Below are positions 7,370-16,301 of a DNA stretch of 64,000 nt, piece after piece; position 1 is the stretch's first letter; every line of letters starts with the position of its first letter. Made by a program: the position numbers and the translations under genes. The notes beneath the pieces are model-generated. The model was not told where the DNA came from and made no database searches. It saw only the letters and a list, made by a program, of their open reading frames with translations. Origin of the DNA: Gracilibacillus kekensis (lineage in GTDB: Bacteria > Bacillota > Bacilli > Bacillales > Amphibacillaceae). The stretch is taken from positions 434,001 to 498,000 of the forward strand of contig NZ_FRCZ01000001.1 of assembly GCF_900143085.1 (NCBI RefSeq). The letters run 5' to 3'.

Positions 7370-8785
7370 TCAGCTAAACCAACCGGTCAATTTATGAAAA
7401 CCGTCCTTAGCTCTATCCATTATTGATTTTTTACTTTTTCCAAATTTAGTATTCAATAAAACATTGGCTCCAATGCCTGCTATTGCTCCTAATGCTGTCC
7501 CCACTCCAGGTATTGGAATAAAGGCTGTCCCTGCAGCAGTAAATGCCACTTGAACCGTACCACCTACTACCGTATCAATCGTGGTATCCACAGCTGCTCG
7601 GCCAACTGCTTTTCCTCCTGTCAAACCGTCTGCTAGTGCATCGTTATAATTACTGTATCCTGTTAATCCAGCCGTAAAAATACCGCCCGCTTTAGTCGCG
7701 CCTTTTACCAAACCACTCTTAAGTATTCCATTAGGATTTAACTCTTTAATACTATCAAGTGCGCCATGTTTTGCTGCTTCACCAACATTCTTCCATTTCA
7801 CTGCAGTTGTCGCTTTATCATTATAAGCCATCATTGCTCGATGTTTATTTATTACTTCCTCACCTACCGAAGAATAAATTTGCTTTCCTTGTCCTTTATC
7901 ATAATAATTAATTGGTGCCTTTGCATTTCCTGTTTTTCCACTCTGTTGTAAAGCGCGATTCGCATTCATATCAGGCTCAACACCTAATGCCCGTAACGCA
8001 TCTTCAGAAGCATTAATTCGATAAGTTGTTTTTCCATTCTTTTTATACTCTGTTACACTTAATCCATTATCTTTTGCTGCCTTTGCAATAGCCAAACTAG
8101 TAACAGATCCCGTTGCAGTAGGTAGTGCATAATTTCCTAAAAAATCTTTCAGATTATCCGCTTTTTCCTTAAAGTTATGGTCCTTAAACCTGCTCTCACC
8201 TTCAACAGATCCTACTTTAGCTAACGTCTTCTCTATACGTTCAATTAATGACTTTGTTCGTGAGTCATTATAACTTCCCTCTCTAGTAAAAGATGCTAAA
8301 TTACTATCAAGGTTTTCAATTAGCTTTTCTACTTCCTTTTTGTCATTAGTCACATCATAAAAAGTAGGTGCTCCTGCACTGGTAATATCTGAAACACTAT
8401 TGATCGTTCGTTTAATTGTTAACTGAATACTGTCTAATTTCTGATAATCTAAATCAATCTGGTAATCAAGATCCTCTAAGTAATCGCTTTGTACTATTGC
8501 AATATCACTTGAATCAACATTAGAATTAAAACTATCACTGTGATTATTCAAATGATTAAAAAGATCTGTATGCAATTCCTCAAAAGCTTCTAAAACGCTA
8601 TTCTTGTGAAAAGTCCAAAAGTAGTCTTTTGCATTTTTGGCTGCAAACCCTGAAAAAGAATCCATATCATCGATTTGCTGAATATTAGTCTTAATATTCT
8701 CTATACTTGCCTTTATTTGTGCAGAGGTAGTTTTTAAATCATTCTTGAATTCTAGAACCTCTGCTATATCTACTTTATTAACCAA
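7370..8785 (-). CDS. LXG-domain T7SS effector with glycine-rich hydrophobic C-terminus
   Basis: The TTG start 8785 has GGAGG eight bases upstream. Residues 1-220 look like an LXG export domain: helical, beginning 'VDIAEVLEFKNDLKTTSAQIKASIENI', with no signal peptide. The last 70 residues include 'GGTVQVAFTAAGTAFIPIPG' and further Gly/Ala-rich hydrophobic stretches, then a basic tail 'KSKKSIMDRAKDGFHKLTG'. This suggests a membrane-inserting or pore-forming toxin, as in TspA-like LXG effectors, rather than a nuclease. Two helical partner genes lie upstream and membrane proteins lie downstream, the layout known for LXG effector operons. The killing mechanism is inferred, not shown. Confidence 0.88.
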   Translation of the reverse strand: MVNKVDIAEVLEFKNDLKTTSAQIKASIENIKTNIQQIDDMDSFSGFAAKNAKDYFWTFHKNSVLEAFEELHTDLFNHLNNHSDSFNSNVDSSDIAIVQSDYLEDLDYQIDLDYQKLDSIQLTIKRTINSVSDITSAGAPTFYDVTNDKKEVEKLIENLDSNLASFTREGSYNDSRTKSLIERIEKTLAKVGSVEGESRFKDHNFKEKADNLKDFLGNYALPTATGSVTSLAIAKAAKDNGLSVTEYKKNGKTTYRINASEDALRALGVEPDMNANRALQQSGKTGNAKAPINYYDKGQGKQIYSSVGEEVINKHRAMMAYNDKATTAVKWKNVGEAAKHGALDSIKELNPNGILKSGLVKGATKAGGIFTAGLTGYSNYNDALADGLTGGKAVGRAAVDTTIDTVVGGTVQVAFTAAGTAFIPIPGVGTALGAIAGIGANVLLNTKFGKSKKSIMDRAKDGFHKLTGWFS

Positions 8786-8802
8786 GTTAAATTCCTCCTC
8801 GC

Positions 8803-9108
8803 TTAACGTATTGGTTCAGGGGCAAACTTAGCAGAATCAATTTGATTTCCAAGATTCTCATCCGTTTCTTGTATTTTCTCCCCGATAGATTGCAAAGTGA
8901 TAATATCATTTTCTAACATTTCTACGTATCTTTTTAGTAATTCCATTGTTCTTAACGTATTTTCTAAATCATTGGTGAATGGAGTAATGTTCGTTTTATC
9001 AAATGTCCAATCATTTTTAATATTTCCCTCTAATTTGCCCTCAGACGTCCTGAGATTTGAAATATTTGATCGAAACACATTCATATTAATACTAACTTCT
9101 TTGGTCAT
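8803..9108 (-). CDS. YwqI/YxiC-type (DUF5344) LXG partner protein
   Basis: This is a 101-residue, mostly helical protein beginning 'MTKEVSINMNVFRSNISNLRTSEGKLEG'. It starts at ATG 9108 immediately after the stop of the YwqH-like gene. Size, helical content and position between a DUF5082 gene and an LXG gene match the YwqI/YxiC family (DUF5344). In known systems small alpha-helical partners of this kind bind the LXG domain and guide the effector to the T7SS. It probably forms a complex with the YwqH-like protein and the LXG effector in the cytoplasm. Family assignment is confident; partner specificity is inferred. Confidence 0.82.
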   Translation of the reverse strand: MTKEVSINMNVFRSNISNLRTSEGKLEGNIKNDWTFDKTNITPFTNDLENTLRTMELLKRYVEMLENDIITLQSIGEKIQETDENLGNQIDSAKFAPEPIR

Positions 9109-9528
9109 TTACTCTCCCTCTCTTTCAGCAACTGAAATCTGGTAATTGAGTGAAGATAAAGTGTTCTGAAGATTGTTAAGACCATTCACATAATTATCTT
9201 GGGTTGTTGAATAACGACTTATATCTTCATCGATTGTTTCTTTTGCATCTTTTACTTTGTTTAGATAACCTTTTACACTACCTTTATAAGTAATATAAAA
9301 ATCATCGAACTTTTCTTTTCCTCGACCTTTCCATTTACTATTTTCGATGGTTAAAGATTCAATCGAACTTTTAACAGAATTTAATTCTGATAAATTACTA
9401 GATAACGTGTTAGATGCTCGTTGTAATCTTGTTATCTTATCTTCTAATATAGAAATTTGTTCTCTAGAATTATTCATCCCTTGTAATACAGTACGTTTCT
9501 GTGCCCTTAATTGACTTAACGAACTCAT
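9109..9528 (-). CDS. YwqH-type (DUF5082) LXG partner protein
   Basis: The preferred start is ATG 9528, with AGGAGG six bases upstream; an earlier ATG at 9543 overlaps the essC stop as ATGA. The 139-residue product starts 'MSSLSQLRAQKRTVLQGMNN' and is almost wholly helical with coiled-coil character. A 'WKGRGKEKFDDF' segment near residue 74 resembles a WXG-type turn. This fits the YwqH-like DUF5082 family, which pairs with DUF5344 and LXG proteins. Its direct coupling to essC places the cargo module in the same transcription unit as the secretion ATPase. Confidence 0.83.
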   Translation of the reverse strand: MSSLSQLRAQKRTVLQGMNNSREQISILEDKITRLQRASNTLSSNLSELNSVKSSIESLTIENSKWKGRGKEKFDDFYITYKGSVKGYLNKVKDAKETIDEDISRYSTTQDNYVNGLNNLQNTLSSLNYQISVAEREGE

Positions 9529-9539
9529 ATACTCCCTCC

Positions 9540-12500
9540 TCATCTAGGAACTTTTATTTTGATATGTTGATGGTCTCTTGCTACGTAGCATTCATATGCT
9601 TTTGGATAGGTTTCTTTGCGGATAAAAGGTTGACTGAAAATATCCTGATCTCCTAACCGCATACTGACGAGACCGACATTGGATAACTTACGAACTACTT
9701 TTGCCGCTTTTTCAAATCCTGTGCTGAGGTAGCTTGCATCCCCACAAATAACAAAATGTACATCCATGCTAGGACCTACCTCAAATAATGTTGTTACTTC
9801 GTCTTCTAATAATAGAGCTCTATCGACAAAATCCTTTAAGTCTTTGATCATAATCACCCATTTCACGCCATTATGATCACCTTTTGTCCGGTTATTAATT
9901 TCAGTTATGATATTCTTTTTGACATTCTGAATCCCGTCATTATCAGAAATATAAGCATTCATCGTTGCGCCAATATCTGCTAAAGATTGATCTGCACTAT
10001 CAATAATCATCGTCTGAAACGGTTCTTGAAGTAATGTCATGTTCTTTGCGAGCGCATTTGTCATTTTATCCAGACCATCTCGTCGATCACTTACGACAGT
10101 AAGGAAATCATCTTTATCTGGATTAAAACCGATAGGTGCCACTTGTTCAAAATCAAGGCCAAGTGGTAATTCCTGTTTTTCTAGTAGCTTCTTCGTTTTT
10201 CGTTTTTGTTTAAATCCTTCAAAATCAATTGGGCCTTCTGGCATCATCGGAATTTCATCTGGTACTTCACCTTCCCAGAAATGATCCATTTCTCTTGCTA
10301 ATAATTGAATATTCTCGATAATATCTAGCGGCTCTTCACCAGCTGCTGGTAAGCTTGCTTGGAATAAAGCAGGGTCATCTAACTTCACAATTCCTCGACC
10401 CGCTATTTCTTCAATTTCGAGGTCGGTTTTTCCTACAATGGTGCGGACTTCGACCGAATCGATCAGATACAAGGATAACTGTCGCTTAATATTTGATACG
10501 AGCGGCATTCTCATCGCACTCTGTCTACCTGCACTAATTGTCAGATGTATACCAATACTTGCCCCTTCTCGAGCGATCTGTGTGATCAATCGATCAAATT
10601 CATCACTAAAGTCTGTATCTTTCACAGAGTCATAGTTATCAATGGCTAATAGAAGATTTGGCACCAATTCTCCGCTCGCCTTCTCATACATTTCCATATC
10701 AGCGACACCATATTCACTAAGTTTCTTTTTGCGCTCAGAGATAGTGGTGTTCAACAAGCGTACCCATTTCGCCACCTTCTCTGTATCATCAAGTAAGATA
10801 GTGTCAGCGACATGCGGTAACGTTTTTAATGGTAAAAGACCATTTGTACCAAAGTCTAAGAGATAAACATGCAAATGCTCTGGATTATGCTGTTGAACTA
10901 GATTCATAATCACGGTTTGTAAGAAAGTAGATTTTCCATATCCCGGACTAGAAAAGACCGCTAAATGGCCATCCTTGGTAATATTAAGCGATAATGGTTC
11001 TTGTTTTTGCAGTTCTGGCTGATCGACCATACCAATGTTTGCTTCCAATGGTTTCTTCTGTTCTTTCCAAGCTTCTTTATAGTCTATTGAAATTATTTCT
11101 GATGCTTCAATTCGCTCTGCTAACGGTGGTAGCCATGGTCTCGGTAGGGCTTCTATTTGTTGCGCTACCGTATAATCATGAATATAATCTATCACCGCAT
11201 CTAATTCTGTTGGCACACTTTCTACTTCTTCTTTCTTATCAAGTCCACTTAAGTCTTCTGTCAAAATATCATACTGACCTAAATCGTTAATTGCATAGAT
11301 CGTCGTATCTACATATTCATGATCCTCTTTATCCGGCACATAATCGGCCCCACTCCAAGCACTTTGGAACAGTTCATATATCTCATTATTTCCGACCTGC
11401 AAATATGCACGACCTGGCAAGGTAATCTCTGCCGCATCTGGTGTTTTGAGCACTTCGTTGGAGTCACTTTCGTTTTGAACCTTTAACGCTAATTTGAATT
11501 TAGAGTTCGACCAGATTTGGTCATCCACTACCCCACTCGGCTTTTGTGTCGCTAAAATTAAATGAATACCAAGTGAACGACCGATCCTTGCTGTCGAAAC
11601 GAGTTCCTTCATAAAGTCAGGCTGCTCCGATTTCAACTCTGCAAACTCATCAGATATTAGGAAAAGGTGTGGCATAGCCTCACTTGCTTTTCCTTGCTTG
11701 TATAATTTCTGATATTGATTAATATGATTGACATCATGCTCACCAAACAATCGTTGTCGTCGCTGTAACTCAGCTTTAATGGATGCTAATGCCCTCATAG
11801 ATTGTGTACGATCGAGATTAGTAATGGTTCCCAATAAGTGTGGTAACTTCTTGAATAAATTCGCCATTCCCCCACCTTTATAGTCAATTAAGAGAAAGGC
11901 AACTTCATAGGGATGAAAGTTTACAGCCAATGATAATATATAAGATTGAATAATTTCAGACTTACCAGAACCTGTTGTCCCTGCCACCAAACCGTGTGGA
12001 CCGTGTGCTTTTTCGTGTAAATTCAATTGGACAAGGTCATCTTTACCACGTAATCCCAATGGCACTGCCATCGTTTTATAGGTTTCATGCATTGCCCATC
12101 TTTCGGTAATGCTCAGTTCCTCTACCTTTTCTACTCCATACATTTCAAGAAAGGTGACACTTTCTGGTATGGAGTTTTTCAAGCTTTGTAAATGGTTTAA
12201 AGGTGCTAGACCTCTCGCCACATCTTCTTTGTTAAAATCCGCTGGAAAGTGATCAGGTTTAAATTTCCTGTTCACTAACTCTCCTTCTTCTAATAAGATA
12301 TTTCCATTCTTGGAGTCTCGTATGTCAATTACTGTTTTGACATGCTCTGGTAAAGATTGCATCACATCTTGTACAAATACAAGGGACACTCCTAATTCAC
12401 TAGGATCCTCATTAAAAAATTCCATAATAATGTGGTCTAAGATTAACTTTTCATCTGTAATAAAAATTACGTAATGTGGTGTAAAAAAGAGTCGTTCACT

Positions 12501-13985
12501 CGAGTTAGCTTTTTCGTCTAATAACTGCTTCCGCTCTTTTAACACTTGATACATCGAATGTAAGACTTGATCTCTGGAACGTTCATGGTAAACAAAGCCC
12601 CGGACATTCAAATCCTGTAAGCTAGCTTGTGGCAACCATCGCATCCAGTCCCAGTTTGGCTTTTCTTGCTCAGGGAAGATCGTAATGAATTGCACTTCAT
12701 GATAACTGTGAAAAAGTGATAATTGCATAGCTAAAAGCTGTAATTGTTCTAAAACGAGTTCACGTTGTCCAATATATCCTACAGGACCTTTCGTTAAAGA
12801 TGTAACAACCGGAACATCCGTTAGTCCTTGGAATTGCGAACGTAATTCTCTTGCAGCGTCTACTAATTCATCTTTATCCTGCGTGAATTCTTCCTCGCGA
12901 AACTCAATCTCAAAACTCGTATCCACATCACCTAAACCTGCACGAAAATGAAGAAAATCATGATGATACATATTTTTCTCATAAATACGCGCATTTACTT
13001 CCAATGCCATTTCTCGTATTTTCTCTACATTCGGATAATGATACATTAAGGCATGACGTTGTTCTTCTGTTGCATGATAAAGTTCTTTCGTTTTTCGTTC
13101 TAAGTATTCGTGAAATGTCTTCGTTCTATGTTTGGTATCCACTTTATATTGTTTGACACTTTTCACGTAGGTAGTGATCGAAAAGATAATGGTAGTAACC
13201 GTCATCGCCAGCATCACAATAATGAAAATCCCTCTTGGTTGTATAAGTGATATGATGATTAAAGCCACAATCATGACAAGAGGTGGAACAATGGTACGAG
13301 CCAACTGTTCACTAGGTTTTGAAGGTGGTGGTGATGGCTTAGCAATAGTGCGCTTATCTTCTGGTTCACGATAAATAATACGTGGTGAGCGGTGGTAATC
13401 CGGATATTCCGAACTAAAACCATCCTCTGAATCGATTAGCTCTATTAATTGAGAAGAAAGCTTTCTACCTGATGGATATACTTCCACATCCTCTTCCCTG
13501 ATAATGATTTTGACGCCTTCGAAAAAGAGTTGATCACCAATACCAATTTGTTCGTTTCCTTGTGCCCGTGAAAAATTATGAAATACCTCTCCATCATGAA
13601 CTTCAAGTCGAAATCCATTCTTTTCTCGAAGAAGCACTAAATCAGCATCTACGCCCTCCAGCATAATATCATCATAGTCATTTTTACTTACAGAAAGATG
13701 TGACAGACCTGCAATATCAAAGAGCTTCATCTCATCTGTTGTTGTAAGGTAGAAAATAATCGTTTTCCCGTTGGATAATGAAATTTCTTTGCTCGTCTCC
13801 AGTCGCTCATCTACGACAAAACAGGATTCACCATCCCAACGAACCGATATCGATTGCTCGACAGACAAAAAAGTCATCGTGTCTGTCCAATCATCACCCA
13901 CTGTCATATTCTTAGGTGAACGATCTGGCAATTCCGTTTTATGTAATTGCGCCCCATCATGTACTATCAATGTTTTCTCTACCAT
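9540..13985 (-). CDS. essC: T7SS FtsK/SpoIIIE-type ATPase EssC (YukBA)
   Basis: This is the motor ATPase of the Firmicute T7SS, inserted in the membrane and recognising substrates. I chose ATG 13985, with AGAGG nine bases upstream, over ATG 14006. The first 200 residues resemble the paired FHA domains of EssC. Two membrane helices lie at about 225-268. Three ATPase modules follow: Walker A GTTGSGKS near residue 670 with Walker B 'LFLISDEF', a second Walker A SSPGYGKS near 1013 with 'LLLAIDNYD', and a degenerate third module from about 1290. The length of 1481 matches full-length EssC. The gene is separated from essB by about 230 non-coding bases and is followed directly by cargo genes. Confidence 0.96.
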   Translation of the reverse strand: MVEKTLIVHDGAQLHKTELPDRSPKNMTVGDDWTDTMTFLSVEQSISVRWDGESCFVVDERLETSKEISLSNGKTIIFYLTTTDEMKLFDIAGLSHLSVSKNDYDDIMLEGVDADLVLLREKNGFRLEVHDGEVFHNFSRAQGNEQIGIGDQLFFEGVKIIIREEDVEVYPSGRKLSSQLIELIDSEDGFSSEYPDYHRSPRIIYREPEDKRTIAKPSPPPSKPSEQLARTIVPPLVMIVALIIISLIQPRGIFIIVMLAMTVTTIIFSITTYVKSVKQYKVDTKHRTKTFHEYLERKTKELYHATEEQRHALMYHYPNVEKIREMALEVNARIYEKNMYHHDFLHFRAGLGDVDTSFEIEFREEEFTQDKDELVDAARELRSQFQGLTDVPVVTSLTKGPVGYIGQRELVLEQLQLLAMQLSLFHSYHEVQFITIFPEQEKPNWDWMRWLPQASLQDLNVRGFVYHERSRDQVLHSMYQVLKERKQLLDEKANSSERLFFTPHYVIFITDEKLILDHIIMEFFNEDPSELGVSLVFVQDVMQSLPEHVKTVIDIRDSKNGNILLEEGELVNRKFKPDHFPADFNKEDVARGLAPLNHLQSLKNSIPESVTFLEMYGVEKVEELSITERWAMHETYKTMAVPLGLRGKDDLVQLNLHEKAHGPHGLVAGTTGSGKSEIIQSYILSLAVNFHPYEVAFLLIDYKGGGMANLFKKLPHLLGTITNLDRTQSMRALASIKAELQRRQRLFGEHDVNHINQYQKLYKQGKASEAMPHLFLISDEFAELKSEQPDFMKELVSTARIGRSLGIHLILATQKPSGVVDDQIWSNSKFKLALKVQNESDSNEVLKTPDAAEITLPGRAYLQVGNNEIYELFQSAWSGADYVPDKEDHEYVDTTIYAINDLGQYDILTEDLSGLDKKEEVESVPTELDAVIDYIHDYTVAQQIEALPRPWLPPLAERIEASEIISIDYKEAWKEQKKPLEANIGMVDQPELQKQEPLSLNITKDGHLAVFSSPGYGKSTFLQTVIMNLVQQHNPEHLHVYLLDFGTNGLLPLKTLPHVADTILLDDTEKVAKWVRLLNTTISERKKKLSEYGVADMEMYEKASGELVPNLLLAIDNYDSVKDTDFSDEFDRLITQIAREGASIGIHLTISAGRQSAMRMPLVSNIKRQLSLYLIDSVEVRTIVGKTDLEIEEIAGRGIVKLDDPALFQASLPAAGEEPLDIIENIQLLAREMDHFWEGEVPDEIPMMPEGPIDFEGFKQKRKTKKLLEKQELPLGLDFEQVAPIGFNPDKDDFLTVVSDRRDGLDKMTNALAKNMTLLQEPFQTMIIDSADQSLADIGATMNAYISDNDGIQNVKKNIITEINNRTKGDHNGVKWVIMIKDLKDFVDRALLLEDEVTTLFEVGPSMDVHFVICGDASYLSTGFEKAAKVVRKLSNVGLVSMRLGDQDIFSQPFIRKETYPKAYECYVARDHQHIKIKVPR

Positions 13986-14011
13986 TAAATTCAACCTCTT
14001 TTCCATTCCAC

Positions 14012-14243
14012 AACATCCATCTTATTTTTATTTATTCTAATCGTTAGCAAAACTCATCTAGATGTTACCTCTTGATTCAAGGTGCTCTAGCGGATTACGT
14101 AGTGATTAGATCCATTGTTACAGTCACAATCTTTTTATCCTTGTAAAAATGAATCCCATGGACATCGATAGAATGACCTCTTCAATTGTCCATGAGCATT
14201 CCTATTTTATGAAGTTACAGTCTTTTAAAATCCTTCACAATAT
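14012..14243. other. Non-coding gap between essB and essC with inverted repeat
   Basis: No open frame is supported here, although the other genes of the locus are tightly packed or overlapping. CATGGACA (14157-14164) and TGTCCATG (14187-14194) form an 8-bp inverted repeat around a 22-base loop. It could be an RNA stem that lowers or times essC expression. I found no convincing promoter. Confidence 0.45.
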
Positions 14244-15515
14244 TTATTCTTCAAGTGTGGCATCTGTCTCAGCTTGCGTTTGATCTTCCGGCTCGCTATC
14301 ATTTCCCGGAATAGCTGTTTCTTCTTGGGACTCACTATCGAATTGATCCTCTTCTTCATCTGGTAACTCATCTATATATTCTTGTAATTCCTCATTTAAA
14401 TTATTTACTTGTTCCTCGCGCTCTGAGCCACTTAGACCTGGATCATTTCTAGCTTGTTCTATCTGCTTTATTAATCCATACATAATCAATTGTGGATCAT
14501 CGAGATATTTAGCCTTATCCATTGCTGGTTCAAAATTACCTCGACCATTATAGATCCAATACAATAAGTAATTTTCATCACTATTCAAAGTAATATTATT
14601 CATAATAACTTCCTTATCATTATCTGAAATTTTCTCAGATGTCACATAAGAATATGCCAAAATATATTTCGTTGCCTTCGGAAGATCTTCTGCATCCTCA
14701 CCGTTTAATGTAGTGATGACTCCATTATAGTTAGAAGCTAAGTATTCTTCGTGCGCATCTAATTGACTTTGATGGTAAGGAAGACTAATTAAACCAAAAT
14801 AAATAAGAGGGATCGCCAATAAGACCGATACAATAATAAAGGAAATAGCTAATCGTTTAAAAAGCAAGAAGCGTTTGATCGGAAATAGCTTCATCGTCCG
14901 TTCTGTTTTCTTTTGTTCTTTCTGATAACAATCTTGTAAATAATCGGCAAAAGCAGCTAGTGTTTCTTTTTGATGAACCTGTCGTTCAAATTCAGTGTCT
15001 TTCGCATGCTCCAGGGCTCCATTATATAATTGCTCATACGTGTATTTTTTTGAAAGAAGGGCGATACTAAAACATTTTAATTGCTTTAAGAATTCCTGTT
15101 CTTCCATCTCATAAGGAGGGATAAGATTACGTACCCCACGATAGACGACATGTGGACTTAAGTTGTCATCAAATAAAAGATTATCGGGATGAAGAAAAAA
15201 AGTAATACGAGATTTTAAATAATGTCTTAGTCGTGCAAGATTAAGAAGAAGACGTAATTTATCATTACGATGCAAGTGCTGAATCGCTTGCCAATTTTTC
15301 TTTTCTGGATCAATAAAAAACGAAAAAGTGAAAGCATCTTCTTCCTCTTTCACTTCTAATGGTACAAAGGCATTCGTATCAGCCCCAGTTAATAAACGTA
15401 TTTGCTGAGGATCTTTTACACGAGTTTGTGATTTAGCTAAACGCAACTCCCATCTATCTTCATAAACTTGGAATGGAAGGGATAGATGATCAAGCTCTAT
15501 CTTTTTCTCTGTCAT
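14244..15515 (-). CDS. essB: T7SS membrane pseudokinase EssB (YukC)
   Basis: The 423-residue protein has a cytoplasmic pseudokinase-like domain (about 1-215), one membrane helix at about 222-245 ('SFIIVSVLLAIPLIYFGLIS'), and an extracellular helical domain ending in an acidic Asp/Glu/Gln/Thr-rich tail. This is the EssB/YukC plan. EssB dimerises and links EsaA with EssC in the T7SS membrane complex (family knowledge). ATG 15515 has AAGGAG nine bases upstream and overlaps the end of esaB by 26 bases, indicating tight coupling. Confidence 0.93.
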   Translation of the reverse strand: MTEKKIELDHLSLPFQVYEDRWELRLAKSQTRVKDPQQIRLLTGADTNAFVPLEVKEEEDAFTFSFFIDPEKKNWQAIQHLHRNDKLRLLLNLARLRHYLKSRITFFLHPDNLLFDDNLSPHVVYRGVRNLIPPYEMEEQEFLKQLKCFSIALLSKKYTYEQLYNGALEHAKDTEFERQVHQKETLAAFADYLQDCYQKEQKKTERTMKLFPIKRFLLFKRLAISFIIVSVLLAIPLIYFGLISLPYHQSQLDAHEEYLASNYNGVITTLNGEDAEDLPKATKYILAYSYVTSEKISDNDKEVIMNNITLNSDENYLLYWIYNGRGNFEPAMDKAKYLDDPQLIMYGLIKQIEQARNDPGLSGSEREEQVNNLNEELQEYIDELPDEEEDQFDSESQEETAIPGNDSEPEDQTQAETDATLEE

Positions 15516-15801
15516 AGTTTATTGCTCCTTCTTCACTAATAACTTTTTGGTCTAATACCGTAAGAACATCCCCATTTGTAACAGGGTAGTTCATTAAAAG
15601 ATCATCATCCGCCAATACGAGTCCTTTGGTTTTCACCTTAATTGCTGAAGACGACCTTTTAGACCGTTCTACGTTTAAAATATCCATTAGCTCTCTTAAC
15701 AGCTGTTTAATGGTTATTTGAACAGGAATTCGCAAATCATAGGTTTGATGTAAACCATATTCACGAAAATCAATGGTCACGTCTATATGACTATTCTTCA
15801 T
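15490..15801 (-). CDS. esaB: T7SS ubiquitin-like cytoplasmic protein EsaB (YukD)
   Basis: The 103-residue soluble protein has 'IDVTIDFREYGLHQTYDLRIP' then 'TIKQLLRELMDIL' and 'GLVLADDDLLMNYPVTNGDVLTV', the beta-grasp pattern of YukD/EsaB. It is slightly longer than the usual 80 residues because of a polar C-terminal tail that overlaps essB. EsaB is a cytoplasmic component needed for or regulating T7 secretion. The start ATG 15801 has GGGAG ten bases upstream, and the essA stop lies just before it. Confidence 0.9.
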   Translation of the reverse strand: MKNSHIDVTIDFREYGLHQTYDLRIPVQITIKQLLRELMDILNVERSKRSSSAIKVKTKGLVLADDDLLMNYPVTNGDVLTVLDQKVISEEGAINYDREKDRA

Positions 15802-15815
15802 GTTGGATTCACTCC

Positions 15816-16301
15816 CTACTCTACAAACCTTTGATACATAACATAAATACCACCGCTCATCAGCACAGCTATGCCAGTGAGAGCCATGAAGAAAATCGAG
15901 AAACCACCACTATTATCTGATGGATTCTCAGAGCTTGCTACTTGTGGTGCCACATAGTCTTCTGCAAATAAAATCTCCTTGGTATCTTCGATAGTTGTAT
16001 TTTTGGGGAGATCTGTTGCGAATAAATCTTGTTCTAATTGATCTAGAGATTTTTGTTTATTTTCTTGTACAGAAGAGATCGCCTCGGAAGTTTCTTCTTT
16101 AAATAATTCAGGAAACCTTTTTTCTAATTCAGTTTCGGAATGGTTCTGTTCTTTATCAGAATCTTTTTCGATTATTCGATCCACTTTCCAATTGATGGAT
16201 CCTTTTTTTTGCTCAGTGTCCTCTGCTAATGCACTTAGCGGCATTAGCAGAAGCAATAGAACACTGATTAAGGTTATTCTGCTTAGTGACTTAAGCAGCA
16301 T
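15816..16301 (-). CDS. essA: T7SS membrane protein EssA (YueC)
   Basis: ATG 16301 is chosen (GGGGG six bases upstream); ATG 16307 overlaps the ribosome site. The protein has an N-terminal signal or membrane segment at about 3-25, a polar Glu/Lys/Ser-rich extracytoplasmic stretch (about 28-125), and a C-terminal membrane helix 'IFFMALTGIAVLMSGGIYVMY'. This two-helix layout and the place between esaA and esaB identify EssA, a core subunit of the S. aureus type system. Its start overlaps the end of esaA by eleven bases. Confidence 0.87.
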   Translation of the reverse strand: MLLKSLSRITLISVLLLLLMPLSALAEDTEQKKGSINWKVDRIIEKDSDKEQNHSETELEKRFPELFKEETSEAISSVQENKQKSLDQLEQDLFATDLPKNTTIEDTKEILFAEDYVAPQVASSENPSDNSGGFSIFFMALTGIAVLMSGGIYVMYQRFVE

